A stretch of 64,000 nt of DNA, from positions 372,001 to 436,000 of the forward strand of contig NZ_JAHKRM010000001.1 of NCBI RefSeq assembly GCF_019396345.1, written 5' to 3'. Shown piece after piece: positions 24,149-33,600 of this stretch. The notes under the pieces are model-generated. The model saw only the letters and a list, made by a program, of their open reading frames with translations. It was not told where the DNA came from and did not search any database. A program made the position numbers and the translations under genes. Position 1 is the first letter of the stretch. The number at the start of each line of letters is the position of its first letter. The DNA comes from Nonomuraea guangzhouensis (GTDB lineage Bacteria > Actinomycetota > Actinomycetes > Streptosporangiales > Streptosporangiaceae).

Positions 24149-24676
24149 CTAGACGCGGAAGACGCGGAGCTGGAGCGCGAGTGTGGCGTAGTAACCGACC
24201 AGCGTGGTCAGCTCGAACACCACGCTCTCCCCCAGCTCCGCGTACTCCGGGTCGTCGAGGTCGGCCCGCGTCACCAGCGCCCTGGTGACGCGGAGCACCG
24301 CGTCCTCCCCCGGATCGGCCAGCTCCAGCGGGGCCCCGGTACGCAGCGCCGCGAGCTCGTCCTCGGTCAGCCCGAGCCCGCGCCCGATCTCCTCGTGCAC
24401 CCGCAGCTCGAAGGCGCTGTCCCAGTGACCGGCCACGACCAGGATGGCGATCTCCCTGGCCCGGGCGCTCAGGCCGGAGCGATAACGGATCGCCGCCCCG
24501 AGCTCCTGCAGCGCGTCGCCCACCGGCGGGCTGAGCAGCATGGCGTTGAACGGGCCCACCAGCACGCCCTGGTCGTCGAGCATCGTGGTGCCGCGCGGAC
24601 CCGCGGTGATCTTCTCGTAGAGGGCCAGGGCGTTGGCGTCGAGCTGGGCCGGTGGCGTGGATGGCAGGCGCGTCAT
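24149..24676 (-). CDS. carboxymuconolactone-decarboxylase-family protein
   Basis: AhpD/CMD-like protein of 175 residues. The core GLSARAREIAILVVAGHWDSAFELRVHEEIGRGLGLTEDELAAL (about 84-127) is typical of the family. The CxxC pair of peroxidatic AhpD proteins is absent, so thiol peroxidase activity is unlikely; it is closer to the gamma-carboxymuconolactone decarboxylase-like subgroup. Its ATG overlaps the stop of the GH13 gene (ATGA), so it is translated from the alpha-glucan operon, which is an odd partner. Confidence 0.83.
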   Translation of the reverse strand: MTRLPSTPPAQLDANALALYEKITAGPRGTTMLDDQGVLVGPFNAMLLSPPVGDALQELGAAIRYRSGLSARAREIAILVVAGHWDSAFELRVHEEIGRGLGLTEDELAALRTGAPLELADPGEDAVLRVTRALVTRADLDDPEYAELGESVVFELTTLVGYYATLALQLRVFRV

Positions 24677-26187
24677 TTCAGCGATGTTAGCCAGACGGTC
24701 GTGTCGGACGGCAGGGCGCCGTCCTCCAAGGGGCCGCTGGCCAGCAGTACCCGGCCCGCCGGCAGCCGTACGGGAGCGGTACCGAGGTTGGACACGCAGG
24801 TCAGGCCGGACTCCCGGGTGAAGGCCAGGACGTCGGGGCCCATCGCCAGCCACGTGAGCGTGCCGTCGCCGAGCAGGTCGCGGCGGTGGGCGAGCGCGGT
24901 GCGGTAGAGGTTGAGCATCGAGCCGAGGTCGGCCGCCTGGGCCTCGGCCGTGACCTTGCGCCAGCTCTCGGGCTGGGGCAGCCAGGTGCGGGTCCCGCCG
25001 AAGCCGAACGGCGGCTCGTCGCCCGCCCACGGGAGCGGCACGCGGCAGCCGTCCCTGCCTCGGTTGGTGCCCCCGGAGCGGCGGTACATCGGGTCCTGAC
25101 GCTGGTCGTCGGGCAGGTCCTCGACCTCCGGCAGCCCGAGCTCCTCGCCCTGGTAGACGTAGACGCTGCCGGGCAGCGCCATGGCCAGCAGGGCCGCCGC
25201 CCTGGCCCGGCGGTGGCCGAGCTCCGGGTCGGAGGGCATGCCGTGCAGGCGCCCACCGTGCGCGAACGTCGTGTCCGACCGGCCATACCTGGTCACCGGG
25301 CGGGTGACGTCGTGGTTGGACAGGACCCAGGTCGGCGGAGCGCCGACCGGCGCGTGCGTGGTCAGCGTGAGGTCGATGACCCGGCGCAGTTCGGCGGGCT
25401 CCCAGGGGCAGGACAGGAAGTCGAAGTTGAAGGCGGTGTGCAGCTCGTCGGGGCGCAGGTAGCGGGTGAAGCGTTCCTGGTCGGGCAGCCACACCTCGCC
25501 GATCAGCACCCGCTCGCCGTACTCGTCGGCGATCTCGCGCCAGCGCCGGTAGACCTCGTGCACCCCGTCGAGGTCCTCGTACGAGGTCTCGGACTTGAAC
25601 AGCAGCGCCGCCGAGTCGATCCGGAACCCGTCGGCGCCCCGCTCGAACCAGAACCGCAGCACGTCCTCGAACTCGCGATGGACCTCCGGGTTGTCCCAGT
25701 TGAAGTCCGGCTGCTCGGGGGCGAACAGGTGCAGGTACCACTGCCCGTCGGCGACCTGTGTCCAGGCGGGCCCGCCGAAGATCGACTGCCAGTCGTTCGG
25801 CTCGTCGCGGAACCAGAACCGGTCCCTGGCCCCACGCTCGGCCAGCGCCTGCTGGAACCAGGCGTTCTCGGTGGAGCTGTGGTTCGGCACCACGTCGATG
25901 ATGACCTTGATGTCGAGCTCGTGCGCCTCCTCGATGAACTTCTCCGCCTCGGCCAGCGTGCCGAACACCGGCTCGATGCCCCGGTAGTCGGCCACGTCGT
26001 AGCCGCCGTCGGCCATCGGCGACGGGTACCACGGGTTCAGCCAGATGGCGTCGATGCCGAGATCCTTCAGGTACGGCAGGCGCGAGCGCAGCCCGGCGAG
26101 ATCGCCGATGCCGTCACCGTTGCCGTCGGCGAAGCTGCGCAGGTAGACCTGATAGATCGCGGCCCCCCGCCACCACGTTTGCGACAT
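24673..26187 (-). CDS. GH13 alpha-glucosidase (oligo-1,6/alpha-glucosidase type)
   Basis: Cytoplasmic family 13 enzyme of 504 residues. WWRGAAIYQVYLRSFADGNGDGIGDL is the usual beginning of subfamily 23/17/30-like alpha-glucosidases. The catalytic triad is Asp191 (DGFRIDSAAL), Glu231 (VLIGEVWL) and Asp293 (LSNHDVTR). It splits alpha-linked gluco-oligosaccharides to glucose. It follows two ABC permeases in the same operon, so it should act on what the importer brings in. With the GH87 alpha-1,3-glucanase nearby, nigero-oligosaccharides are plausible substrates, although that is inference. Confidence 0.93.
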   Translation of the reverse strand: MSQTWWRGAAIYQVYLRSFADGNGDGIGDLAGLRSRLPYLKDLGIDAIWLNPWYPSPMADGGYDVADYRGIEPVFGTLAEAEKFIEEAHELDIKVIIDVVPNHSSTENAWFQQALAERGARDRFWFRDEPNDWQSIFGGPAWTQVADGQWYLHLFAPEQPDFNWDNPEVHREFEDVLRFWFERGADGFRIDSAALLFKSETSYEDLDGVHEVYRRWREIADEYGERVLIGEVWLPDQERFTRYLRPDELHTAFNFDFLSCPWEPAELRRVIDLTLTTHAPVGAPPTWVLSNHDVTRPVTRYGRSDTTFAHGGRLHGMPSDPELGHRRARAAALLAMALPGSVYVYQGEELGLPEVEDLPDDQRQDPMYRRSGGTNRGRDGCRVPLPWAGDEPPFGFGGTRTWLPQPESWRKVTAEAQAADLGSMLNLYRTALAHRRDLLGDGTLTWLAMGPDVLAFTRESGLTCVSNLGTAPVRLPAGRVLLASGPLEDGALPSDTTVWLTSLK

Positions 26188-26190
26188 GCG

Positions 26191-27120
26191 CTATCCCTTA
26201 ATGCTCCCGGCGGTGAGGCCCGCCATGATGTGCCGTTGGAAGATGAAGAAAACGATGATCATCGGGATGCCGGCAATGACCAGACCGCCCATGATCTGGT
26301 TCTGGGACACCGCGCCGGCGGTCTGCGACAGGCCCACGCTGACTGTCATGTTCTCGCTGTCGGTCATGACCAGCAGCGGGAGCAGGAAGTCCTTGAAGGC
26401 CGTGACGATGGTGAAGATGGAGACGACGCCGAGGATCGGCCTGGAGATCGGCAGGATCACCGACCAGAGCACCCGCAGCGGTCCGGCGCCGTCGATCTGC
26501 GCCGCCTCGACCAGCTCCCGTGGGATGGAGTCGAAGAAGCGCTTGAGCAGGAAGATGTTGAAGCCGTTCGCCGCCGCCGGGAACCACAGCCCCCAGGCGT
26601 TGTTCAGCAGGTTCAGGTCGACGATCGTGACGTACAGCGGGATGATCACCACCATCGGCGGGATCATCAGCGTGGCCAGCATCGCGCCCAGCACCACGTT
26701 CCCGAACATCGGCCGGAGCTTCGACAGCGCGTACGCCGCCGCGACGTCCACGGCCATGGAGAACACCCAGGCGCCCAGCGCGTAGAACGCGGTGTTCTTC
26801 AGCAGCACGCCGATGTCGAACAGGTCCCACGCCTCGATGAAGGCGTCGAACGTGGGATGGGCGGGGAAGAGGGTCGGCGGCATCTGGGCGATCTCCTCGC
26901 CCGTCTTCATGGCGCCGGTGATCATCCAGTAGAGCGGGAAGACGAAGACCAGGGTGGAGCCGGTGACCACCGCGATCAGCACGCTCCAGTAGATGCGCCG
27001 TCCCCACCTGCTGTTGAGCTGATGCGGCGAAACGATGGTACGAAACTGCACCTCGATCCGCTTGGGCGCCCGCTTCTCCCGTCTCCGCCCGGTAGCCGCC
27101 CGGGCACCGACGGAGATCAT
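26191..27120 (-). CDS. sugar ABC transporter permease (MalG type)
   Basis: Permease of 309 residues with a long basic cytoplasmic N-terminus (about 40 residues, RRREKRAPKR) before the first helix. The EAA loop is VEAAQIDGAGPLRVLWSVILPISRP near 210-235. Its ATG overlaps the end of the other permease gene, and the GH13 gene starts four bases after its stop. The ATPase is not encoded here, so it must be shared. Confidence 0.9.
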   Translation of the reverse strand: MISVGARAATGRRREKRAPKRIEVQFRTIVSPHQLNSRWGRRIYWSVLIAVVTGSTLVFVFPLYWMITGAMKTGEEIAQMPPTLFPAHPTFDAFIEAWDLFDIGVLLKNTAFYALGAWVFSMAVDVAAAYALSKLRPMFGNVVLGAMLATLMIPPMVVIIPLYVTIVDLNLLNNAWGLWFPAAANGFNIFLLKRFFDSIPRELVEAAQIDGAGPLRVLWSVILPISRPILGVVSIFTIVTAFKDFLLPLLVMTDSENMTVSVGLSQTAGAVSQNQIMGGLVIAGIPMIIVFFIFQRHIMAGLTAGSIKG

Positions 27121-27983
27121 GCTTTGTCCTCCCGGGTCAACCGCAGTTGGAAGGCAGCGAAGGCGAGCAGCACGATCATGAGCATCATGCCGAGCGCCCC
27201 GCCCGCGCCGTAGTCCTGGAGCGTGAACGCGAACTGGTACATCTGGAAGGCGACCGTCATCGTGGCGTCCTCCGGGCCGCCGCCGGTGAGCATGTACGGC
27301 TCGATGAACACCTGCATGGTGGCCACGACCTGCAGCATCAGCATGAGCAGCAGGATCAGCCGGGTCTGCGGGATGGTGACGTGCCTGATCCGCTTGAAGA
27401 TGCCGGCCCCGTCGAGCTCGGCCGCCTCGTACAGCTCGGGCGGGATGTTCTGCAGCGCGGCCAGGTAGATCAGCGTGGCGCTGCCCATGTTCATCCAGGT
27501 GGCCACGATGACCAGGGAGATCAGCGCGGTCGATGAGGAGTCGAGCCAGGCCAGCGCGGGCAGGTGGAAGAAGTCGAGCACCTGGTTGAACAGCCCGGGC
27601 CCGGGATCGAAGAACCACCTGAACAGCAGCACCGCGACGATCGGCGGCAGCATGACCGGCAGGTAGACCACGAACCGCAGGTAGGCCCGGGCGTGGCGCA
27701 ACTCGTTGAGCACCAGCGCCATGACGAACGGCACGGCGTAGCCGCAGAGCAGGGCGAGTGCCGTGAACTCCACGGTGTTCAGCCAGGCCTTGCCGAACGA
27801 CGGGTTCTGGACGACGGTCAGGAAGTTGTCCAGCCCCACCCAGGTGGGCGGGTTGACCAGGGTGGTCTTCTGGAAGCTGAGGACGAACTCCCTGATCATC
27901 GGATACCACGCGAACACCGCGAAGCACGCCAGCGCCGCGCACAGGAACCCGTAGGCCGTCAGATTGCGCCTGAGGACACGCAT
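27117..27983 (-). CDS. sugar ABC transporter permease (MalF type)
   Basis: Permease of 288 residues with the EAA loop YEAAELDGAGIFKRIRHVTIPQTR near 195-220. It lies five bases downstream of the binding-protein gene and overlaps the second permease by four bases. No strong ribosome-binding site precedes ATG 27983, so it probably depends on translation of the binding protein. Confidence 0.9.
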   Translation of the reverse strand: MRVLRRNLTAYGFLCAALACFAVFAWYPMIREFVLSFQKTTLVNPPTWVGLDNFLTVVQNPSFGKAWLNTVEFTALALLCGYAVPFVMALVLNELRHARAYLRFVVYLPVMLPPIVAVLLFRWFFDPGPGLFNQVLDFFHLPALAWLDSSSTALISLVIVATWMNMGSATLIYLAALQNIPPELYEAAELDGAGIFKRIRHVTIPQTRLILLLMLMLQVVATMQVFIEPYMLTGGGPEDATMTVAFQMYQFAFTLQDYGAGGALGMMLMIVLLAFAAFQLRLTREDKA

Positions 27984-27988
27984 GCAGG

Positions 27989-29338
27989 TCAGCCCTTGGT
28001 CGCCAGCATCGAGTTGGCCTTGGTCTCGGCGTCGGAGAGCAGGCTGTCGATGTTGGCGTCCTGGCGGCTCAGCACGCCCGACATGGCCACGTCGAGGATG
28101 GCGTAGAGCTCCTGGGCGTGCACCGGCTCGGCCTTCGGCGGGACCGTGGCCGCGGCGTCCACGTACGGCTGGTAGTTCGCGACCGGCAGCGTGGCGTTCG
28201 CGGTGCGGTCCTGCTGGATCGCCTTACCGGTGGCCGAATCCCCGAAGACGTCGTTGTCGGGCACGCCGACGGGGTTGCCGAGCGTCTTGCCGCGGGCGAA
28301 GTCGAACCGGCCCTTGCCCGCGGTGTCGAAGCGGAAGTCGATCCACTCCAGTGCCGCCTTGGCCTCGGCGGGCGTGGCCTTCGGGTTGACCATGAACGCC
28401 TCGCCGCCGCTCAGCGACGCCTTCGCCTCGGGGAAGCCGGTGATGCCGTAGTCGGCGACGCTGCCCTTGAACTTGTTAACGACGTCGGTGACCACGTCGG
28501 GAGCGCCGAGCATCATGCCGACCTTGCCGCTGCCCATCGCCATCATCAGCGACTCCCAGCCGACCAGGAGCTTGTTGCCCATGCTGTTGTCGACCCAGCG
28601 CATGTCGTGCAGGTTCTGCAGCACGGCCTTGCCCTCGGGTGAGTTGAACGCGGCCTTCTTGCCGTCGTCGGTCACCATGCTGCCGCCGCGGCCGTAGATG
28701 GCCTGGGTGAAGTGCCAGCCGCCGGTGTTGCCGCCGGAGTACTCGCCGTAGCCGACGTAGCCGGCGCCGAGTCCGGCGATCTTCTTGGCCGCCTCGCGGA
28801 CCTCGGTCCACGTCTTGGGCGGGGTGTTGGGGTCGAGCCCGGCCTTGGTGAACAGCGCGCGGTTGTAGACCAGGCCCACGCCGTAGTGCACGTTGGGCAC
28901 GCCGTACACCTTGCCGTCCTTGGTGACCAACTCCCTGACGTCGGAGCGCAGGTCGTTCCAGTTCTTGATCTCGCTGGTGTACGGGGTGATGTCGAGCGCC
29001 TGGCTCTGGCCGATCACGTCGTTGTAGTTGGTCACGGGCACCACGAAGACGGTCTCCATCTGGCCGCCCGCCAGCTTGGGGCCGAACGTCTTGGGGTCGT
29101 AGCACGGCTGCTGGTCCGTGCTCTTCACCGTCACGCCGGGGTGCGCCTTCATGAACGTGGCCACGTCGTCGTCCCAAGCCTGCCGCTCCTTGGGCGCGGA
29201 CTTCGCCGGCTGGCAGGCCACCGTGATCGACACCGGGGCGGCTCCGCCCGCCGTGGACTTGGCGGGCTCGCCCGAACCACAGGCCGTGGCGGACAGGCCG
29301 AGAACGGTGACGACTAACAGTCCTGTGGATCTCTGCAT
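27989..29338 (-). CDS. sugar-binding lipoprotein of the alpha-glucan importer
   Basis: Family 1 extracellular solute-binding protein of 449 residues. The signal peptide ends in a lipobox (LSATAC, Cys about residue 20). The mature part has the usual two-lobe pattern (WNDLRSDVRELVTKDGKVYGVPNVHYGVGLVYNRALFTKAGLDPNTPPKTWTEVREAAKKI). First gene of the operon binding protein - permease - permease - GH13 - CMD. It is transcribed from a promoter at 29370-29398 with a palindrome that overlaps its -35. The ligand is probably an alpha-glucan oligosaccharide. Confidence 0.9.
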   Translation of the reverse strand: MQRSTGLLVVTVLGLSATACGSGEPAKSTAGGAAPVSITVACQPAKSAPKERQAWDDDVATFMKAHPGVTVKSTDQQPCYDPKTFGPKLAGGQMETVFVVPVTNYNDVIGQSQALDITPYTSEIKNWNDLRSDVRELVTKDGKVYGVPNVHYGVGLVYNRALFTKAGLDPNTPPKTWTEVREAAKKIAGLGAGYVGYGEYSGGNTGGWHFTQAIYGRGGSMVTDDGKKAAFNSPEGKAVLQNLHDMRWVDNSMGNKLLVGWESLMMAMGSGKVGMMLGAPDVVTDVVNKFKGSVADYGITGFPEAKASLSGGEAFMVNPKATPAEAKAALEWIDFRFDTAGKGRFDFARGKTLGNPVGVPDNDVFGDSATGKAIQQDRTANATLPVANYQPYVDAAATVPPKAEPVHAQELYAILDVAMSGVLSRQDANIDSLLSDAETKANSMLATKG

Positions 29339-29369
29339 GGGCTGACCCTTCTAAATGCGAGGTGCCCAC

Positions 29370-29405
29370 ACCATAGGATCGCCGACCGATGTCCGCAATA
29401 TTGCG
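29370..29405 (-). promoter_or_regulatory. promoter and operator of the alpha-glucan import operon
   Basis: On the minus strand TTGCGG (29398-29393) and TATGGT (29375-29370) are separated by 17 bases. The perfect palindrome CGCAATATTGCG (29394-29405) overlaps the -35, so a bound repressor would exclude RNA polymerase. The same arrangement is found before the GH87 gene at 30589-30624. Confidence 0.7.
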
Positions 29406-29432
29406 ACGGCTGATTGCAAGATAACGACTACG

Positions 29433-30419
29433 TCACGTCTTCCTCGCCGTAGAGGCGCGTACGACCAGTTCCGGCTCGAAGAGCAGCTCGTCGGCGGGGA
29501 CCACGGCCTTGTCGATCTGGGCGACCAGCAGGTCCACGGCCGCCCGGCCCATCGCGTCGATCGGCTGGCGGACCGTGGTCAGCGGCGGCTCGGTGCAGTT
29601 CATCAGCGCCGAGTCGTCGAAGCCGATGACCGACACGTCGGCCGGCACGGACAGCCCCGCGCGCCGGGCCGCCCTGACCGTGCCGAGCGCGAGCAGGTCG
29701 CTGGCGCAGATGACGCCGCTCACCTCCCGCCTGACCAGCCGCGCGGCGGCCGCGTGCCCGCCTTCCAGCGAGAACATCGTGTGCTCGACCAGCTCGGGGT
29801 CGCCGCCACCGGCCAGGAACGACTCCAGCTTGCGCCGCGACGGCATGTGGTCCTTGGGGCCGAGCACCATGCCGACGCGCTCGTGACCGAGGGCCCGCAG
29901 GTGGGCCAGGGCCATCTCGGCGGCCACGATGTCGTCGCACGACACCTGCGGGAAGTCGAGGTGGGCGACGGCCGCGTTGACCAGGACCGTGGGCAGCTTG
30001 CGCTCGTGCAGCAGCGCGTAGTGGGCGTGCGAGGCGTCGGCCTGCGCGTACTGGCCGCCGGCGAAGACCACGCCGCTGACCTGCTGCTGGAGCAGCAGAT
30101 CGACGTAGTCGGCCTCGGAGACGCCGCCGACCGTCCTGGTGCAGAGCACCGAGGTGAAGCCCTGCTGGGCGAGCGCGCCGCCGACCACCTCGGCGAACGC
30201 GGGGAAGATCGGGTTCTGCAGCTCGGGCAGCACCAGGCCGACCAGCCGGGCCCGGTCGCCGCGCAGCTGGGTGGGGCGCTCGTAGCCGAGGACGTCGAGC
30301 GCGGTGAGCACGGCCTCACGGGTCGCCTCCGACACCCCGGGCTTGCCGTTGAGCACGCGGCTCACGGTCGCCTCGCTCACCCCGACCTTCTTGGCCACCT
30401 CTGCGAGTCGTCGTGTCAT
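29433..30419 (-). CDS. LacI-family repressor of the alpha-glucan locus
   Basis: LacI/GalR regulator of 328 residues. The DNA-binding part is RRLAEVAKKVGVSEATVSRVLNGKPGVSEATREAVLTALDVLGYERP, and the effector domain follows (LVGLVLPELQNPIFPAFAEVV ...). ATG 30419 is chosen because it opens directly with the helix-turn-helix. The gene lies between the import operon and the GH87 gene. Related palindromes flank it on both sides, and GCAAATACTTGC at 30443-30454, just before its own start, may serve self-control. Confidence 0.9.
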   Translation of the reverse strand: MTRRLAEVAKKVGVSEATVSRVLNGKPGVSEATREAVLTALDVLGYERPTQLRGDRARLVGLVLPELQNPIFPAFAEVVGGALAQQGFTSVLCTRTVGGVSEADYVDLLLQQQVSGVVFAGGQYAQADASHAHYALLHERKLPTVLVNAAVAHLDFPQVSCDDIVAAEMALAHLRALGHERVGMVLGPKDHMPSRRKLESFLAGGGDPELVEHTMFSLEGGHAAAARLVRREVSGVICASDLLALGTVRAARRAGLSVPADVSVIGFDDSALMNCTEPPLTTVRQPIDAMGRAAVDLLVAQIDKAVVPADELLFEPELVVRASTARKT

Positions 30420-30442
30420 GCGCAAACTATAAGGCCGACAGC

Positions 30443-30464
30443 GCAAATACTTGCAACCGCTTAC
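30443..30464. promoter_or_regulatory. operator-like repeats before the LacI gene
   Basis: GCAAATACTTGC (30443-30454) is an inverted repeat with a four-base centre. It overlaps TTGCAACCGCTTAC (30451-30464), which looks like a degenerate LacI site with a central CG. Both contain the GCAA/TTGC half-sites of the palindromes in the neighbouring promoters. Confidence 0.45.
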
Positions 30465-30588
30465 AGGGATCCGACGTCGCCCTCTTGCGGGTGGTTCTCG
30501 CGGATATTCAGCGCACTTGACCCTTCTGACCAGCCAGGGAGACGCTGGCGAGTCGTCACCCGTCAGTCAATTGTTTGCGAAATCTCGT

Positions 30589-30624
30589 CGAAATATTGCT
30601 GCCATCTGCTCGACATCTTATGGT
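30589..30624 (+). promoter_or_regulatory. promoter and operator of the GH87 gene
   Basis: TTGCTG (30596-30601) and TATGGT (30619-30624) are 17 bases apart. CGAAATATTGCT (30589-30600) matches 10 of 12 bases of the palindrome in the importer promoter and overlaps the -35 in the same way. This is the direct sequence link between the secreted enzyme and the importer. Confidence 0.65.
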
Positions 30625-30657
30625 TCGCCCAACGTCTTCCTCGAAGGGCCATCCCCC

Positions 30658-33600
30658 ATGAGAGCTGTCCTAGCCGCCCTTGCGTTAGTCATCGGATTCC
30701 TGGCCGCCCCCGCGTGGGCGGCCGACACCAATCTCGCCGCGGGCAAGACCGCCACCGCCAGCAGCTACACCGACGTCTACCCCGCGCCCAACGTCACCGA
30801 CGGCAACCAGGCGACCTATTGGGAGTCGGCCAACAACGCCTTCCCGCAGTGGGTGCAGGTGGACCTCGGCTCGACCGCCACCGTGAACCAGCTCACGCTC
30901 AAGCTCCCCAGCGGCTGGCCCAGCCGTACGCAGACGCTGACCGTACTGGGCAGCGCGAACGGGACGAGCTTCAGCACGATCAAGGACGCCGCCACCTACA
31001 CCTTCAACCCCACGGCGACGATCGCCGTCAGCGCGTCCGGCACGCGCTATGTCCGGCTCCAGATCACCGCGAACAGCGCCTGGCCGGCCGGCCAGCTCTC
31101 CGAGTTCGAGGTGTACGGCCAGGCGGACCCCGGGAACCCAGGTGACGGGACGAACCTGGCGACCGGCAAGCCGATCACCGAGTCGTCGCACACCCACACC
31201 TACGTGGCGGCGAACGCCAACGACGGCAATGTCCAGACGTACTGGGAAGGCGCCGCCTACCCCGGCACGCTGACCGTGCAGCTCGGCGCGAACGCCGACC
31301 TGACCTCCATCGTGCTCAAGCTCAACCCGGACCCGGCCTGGGCCACGCGTACGCAGACCATCCAGGTGCTCGGCCGCGAGCAGAGCGCCACCGGCCTGTC
31401 CAGCCTGGTGGCGCAGGCCGTCTACACCTTCAACCCGGCCACCGGCAACTCGGTGACGATCCCGGTGACGGCCAAGGTCGCGGACGTGCAGCTCAAGATC
31501 ACCGCCAACTCGGGGGCGCCCGGCGGGCAGGTCGCCGAGTTCCAGATCTTCGGCACCCCGTCGGCCAACCCCGACCTCACGGTCAGCGGGCTGACCGCGT
31601 CACCAGCGGCTCCGGTGGAGACCGACGCGGTCACGCTGTCGGCCACCGTGAAGAACTCCGGCACCGCGCCCTCTGCCGCGACCTCCGTCAACTTCTACCT
31701 GGGCACCGTCAAGGCGGGCAGCGCCAACGTGGGCGCGCTGGCCGCCGGGGCCTCGGCCACCGTGTCGAGCGGCATCGGCACGCGGGACGCGGGCACCTAC
31801 CAGGTGAGCGCCAAGGTCGACGAGGACGACAAGGTCACCGAGCTGAACGAGGGCAACAACACGGCCACCGCGTCGCTGACCGTGAAGCCCGTCGACACCG
31901 CCGACCTGGTCGCCGCGCCGGTGGCCTGGACGCCGGGCAATCCCGCCCAGGGCGACACCGTGACGTTCTCGGTGGGGATCAAGAACCAGGGCACCATCGC
32001 CTCCAGCGGCGGCTCCCACGACATCACGCTGACCATCGCCGACGAGTCCGGCACGGTCGTCAAGACGCTGACCGGCGCCACCAGCGGCGCGATCGCCCCC
32101 GGCGCCACCGCCGGACCGGCCGGGCTCGGCACCTGGACCGCCGTCAACGGCAAGTACACGGTCAAGGTGGTGCTCGCCGACGACGCCAACGAGCTGCCGG
32201 TCAAGCGGGCCAACAACACCAGCACGCAGCAGCTGTTCGTCGGGCGCGGCGCGCACATGCCGTACGACACCTATGAGGCGGAGGACGCGGCCGTCGGCGG
32301 CGGTGCCACCCGGATCGGCCCGAACCGGACCATCGGCGACCTCGCCGGCGAGGCGTCCGGGCGCCGGGCGGTGACGCTGGGCACGAACGGCTCCTACGTC
32401 GAGTTCACCACCAGGGCGGCCACCAACACGCTGGTCACCAGGTTCTCCATTCCGGACGCGGCGGGCGGCGGCGGGAACAGTTCGACGCTGAACGTCTACG
32501 TCGACGGCACCTTCCTCAAGGCGATCGACCTGACCTCGCGCTACGCCTGGCTCTACGGCGCCGAGGCGGGCCCCGGAAACTCCCCCGGCTCCGGGACACC
32601 GAGGCACATCTACGACGAGGCCAACCTGCTGCTCGGCACCACCGTCCAGGCGGGCCACAAGATCAAGCTGCAGAAGGACGCGGCCAACGGCTCGACGTAC
32701 ACGATCGACTTCGTCGACCTGGAGCAGGTGACGCAGCTCCCCAACCCGGACCCGGCGCACTATGCCGTACCGGCCGGTTTCACCCATCAGGACGTGCAGA
32801 ACGCGCTCGACAAGGCGCGCCAGGACAGCACGCTCGTCGGCGTCTACCTGCCTGCGGGCGACTACCAGACCGCCAGTAAGTTCCAGGTGTACGGCAAGGC
32901 GGTCAAGGTCGTCGGGGCCGGGCCGTGGTTCACCAGGTTCGTCTCACCATCGGGCCAGGAGAACACCGACACCGGCTTCCGCGCGGACGCCACGGCCAAC
33001 GGGTCGACGTTCGCGAACTTCGCCTCCTTCGGCAACTACACCTCGCGCAACGACGGGCCCGGCAAGGTGTTCGACCTGGCCGGCGTGGCGAACATGGTGA
33101 TCGACAACATCTGGGTGGAGCACCAGATGTGCCTGCTCTGGGGCTCCAACACCGACAACATGACGATCAAGAACTCACGCATCCGCGACACCTTCGCGGA
33201 CGGCATCAACATGACCAACGGCAGCACCGGCAACCTGGTCACGAACATCGAGGCCCGCTCGACCGGCGACGACAGCTTCGCGCTGTTCTCCGCCATCGAC
33301 ATCAACAACGGCGAGCAGCGGGACAACGTCTTCGAGAACCTGACGTCGCTGCTCACCTGGCGGGCCGCGGGCGTCGCGGTCTACGGCGGGTACGCCAACA
33401 CCTTCCGGAACATCTACGTCGCCGACACGCTGGTCTACTCGGGCGTCACGATCAGCTCGCTGGACTTCGGCATCCCGATGCTCGGCTTCGGGGCCAGCCC
33501 GCCCACGAGCTTCGAGAACATCTCGCTGGTCAGGACCGGCGGCCACTTCTGGGGCCAGCAGACCTTCCCGGCGATGTGGCTGTTCTCCGCTTCCAAGGTG

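Noticed and set aside
24149..26032. one long 627-codon minus frame joining GH13 region and CMD
   Set aside because: Only the last 176 codons are real (CMD). The upper part is an alternative frame of the GH13 gene, whose catalytic motifs are in the other frame.
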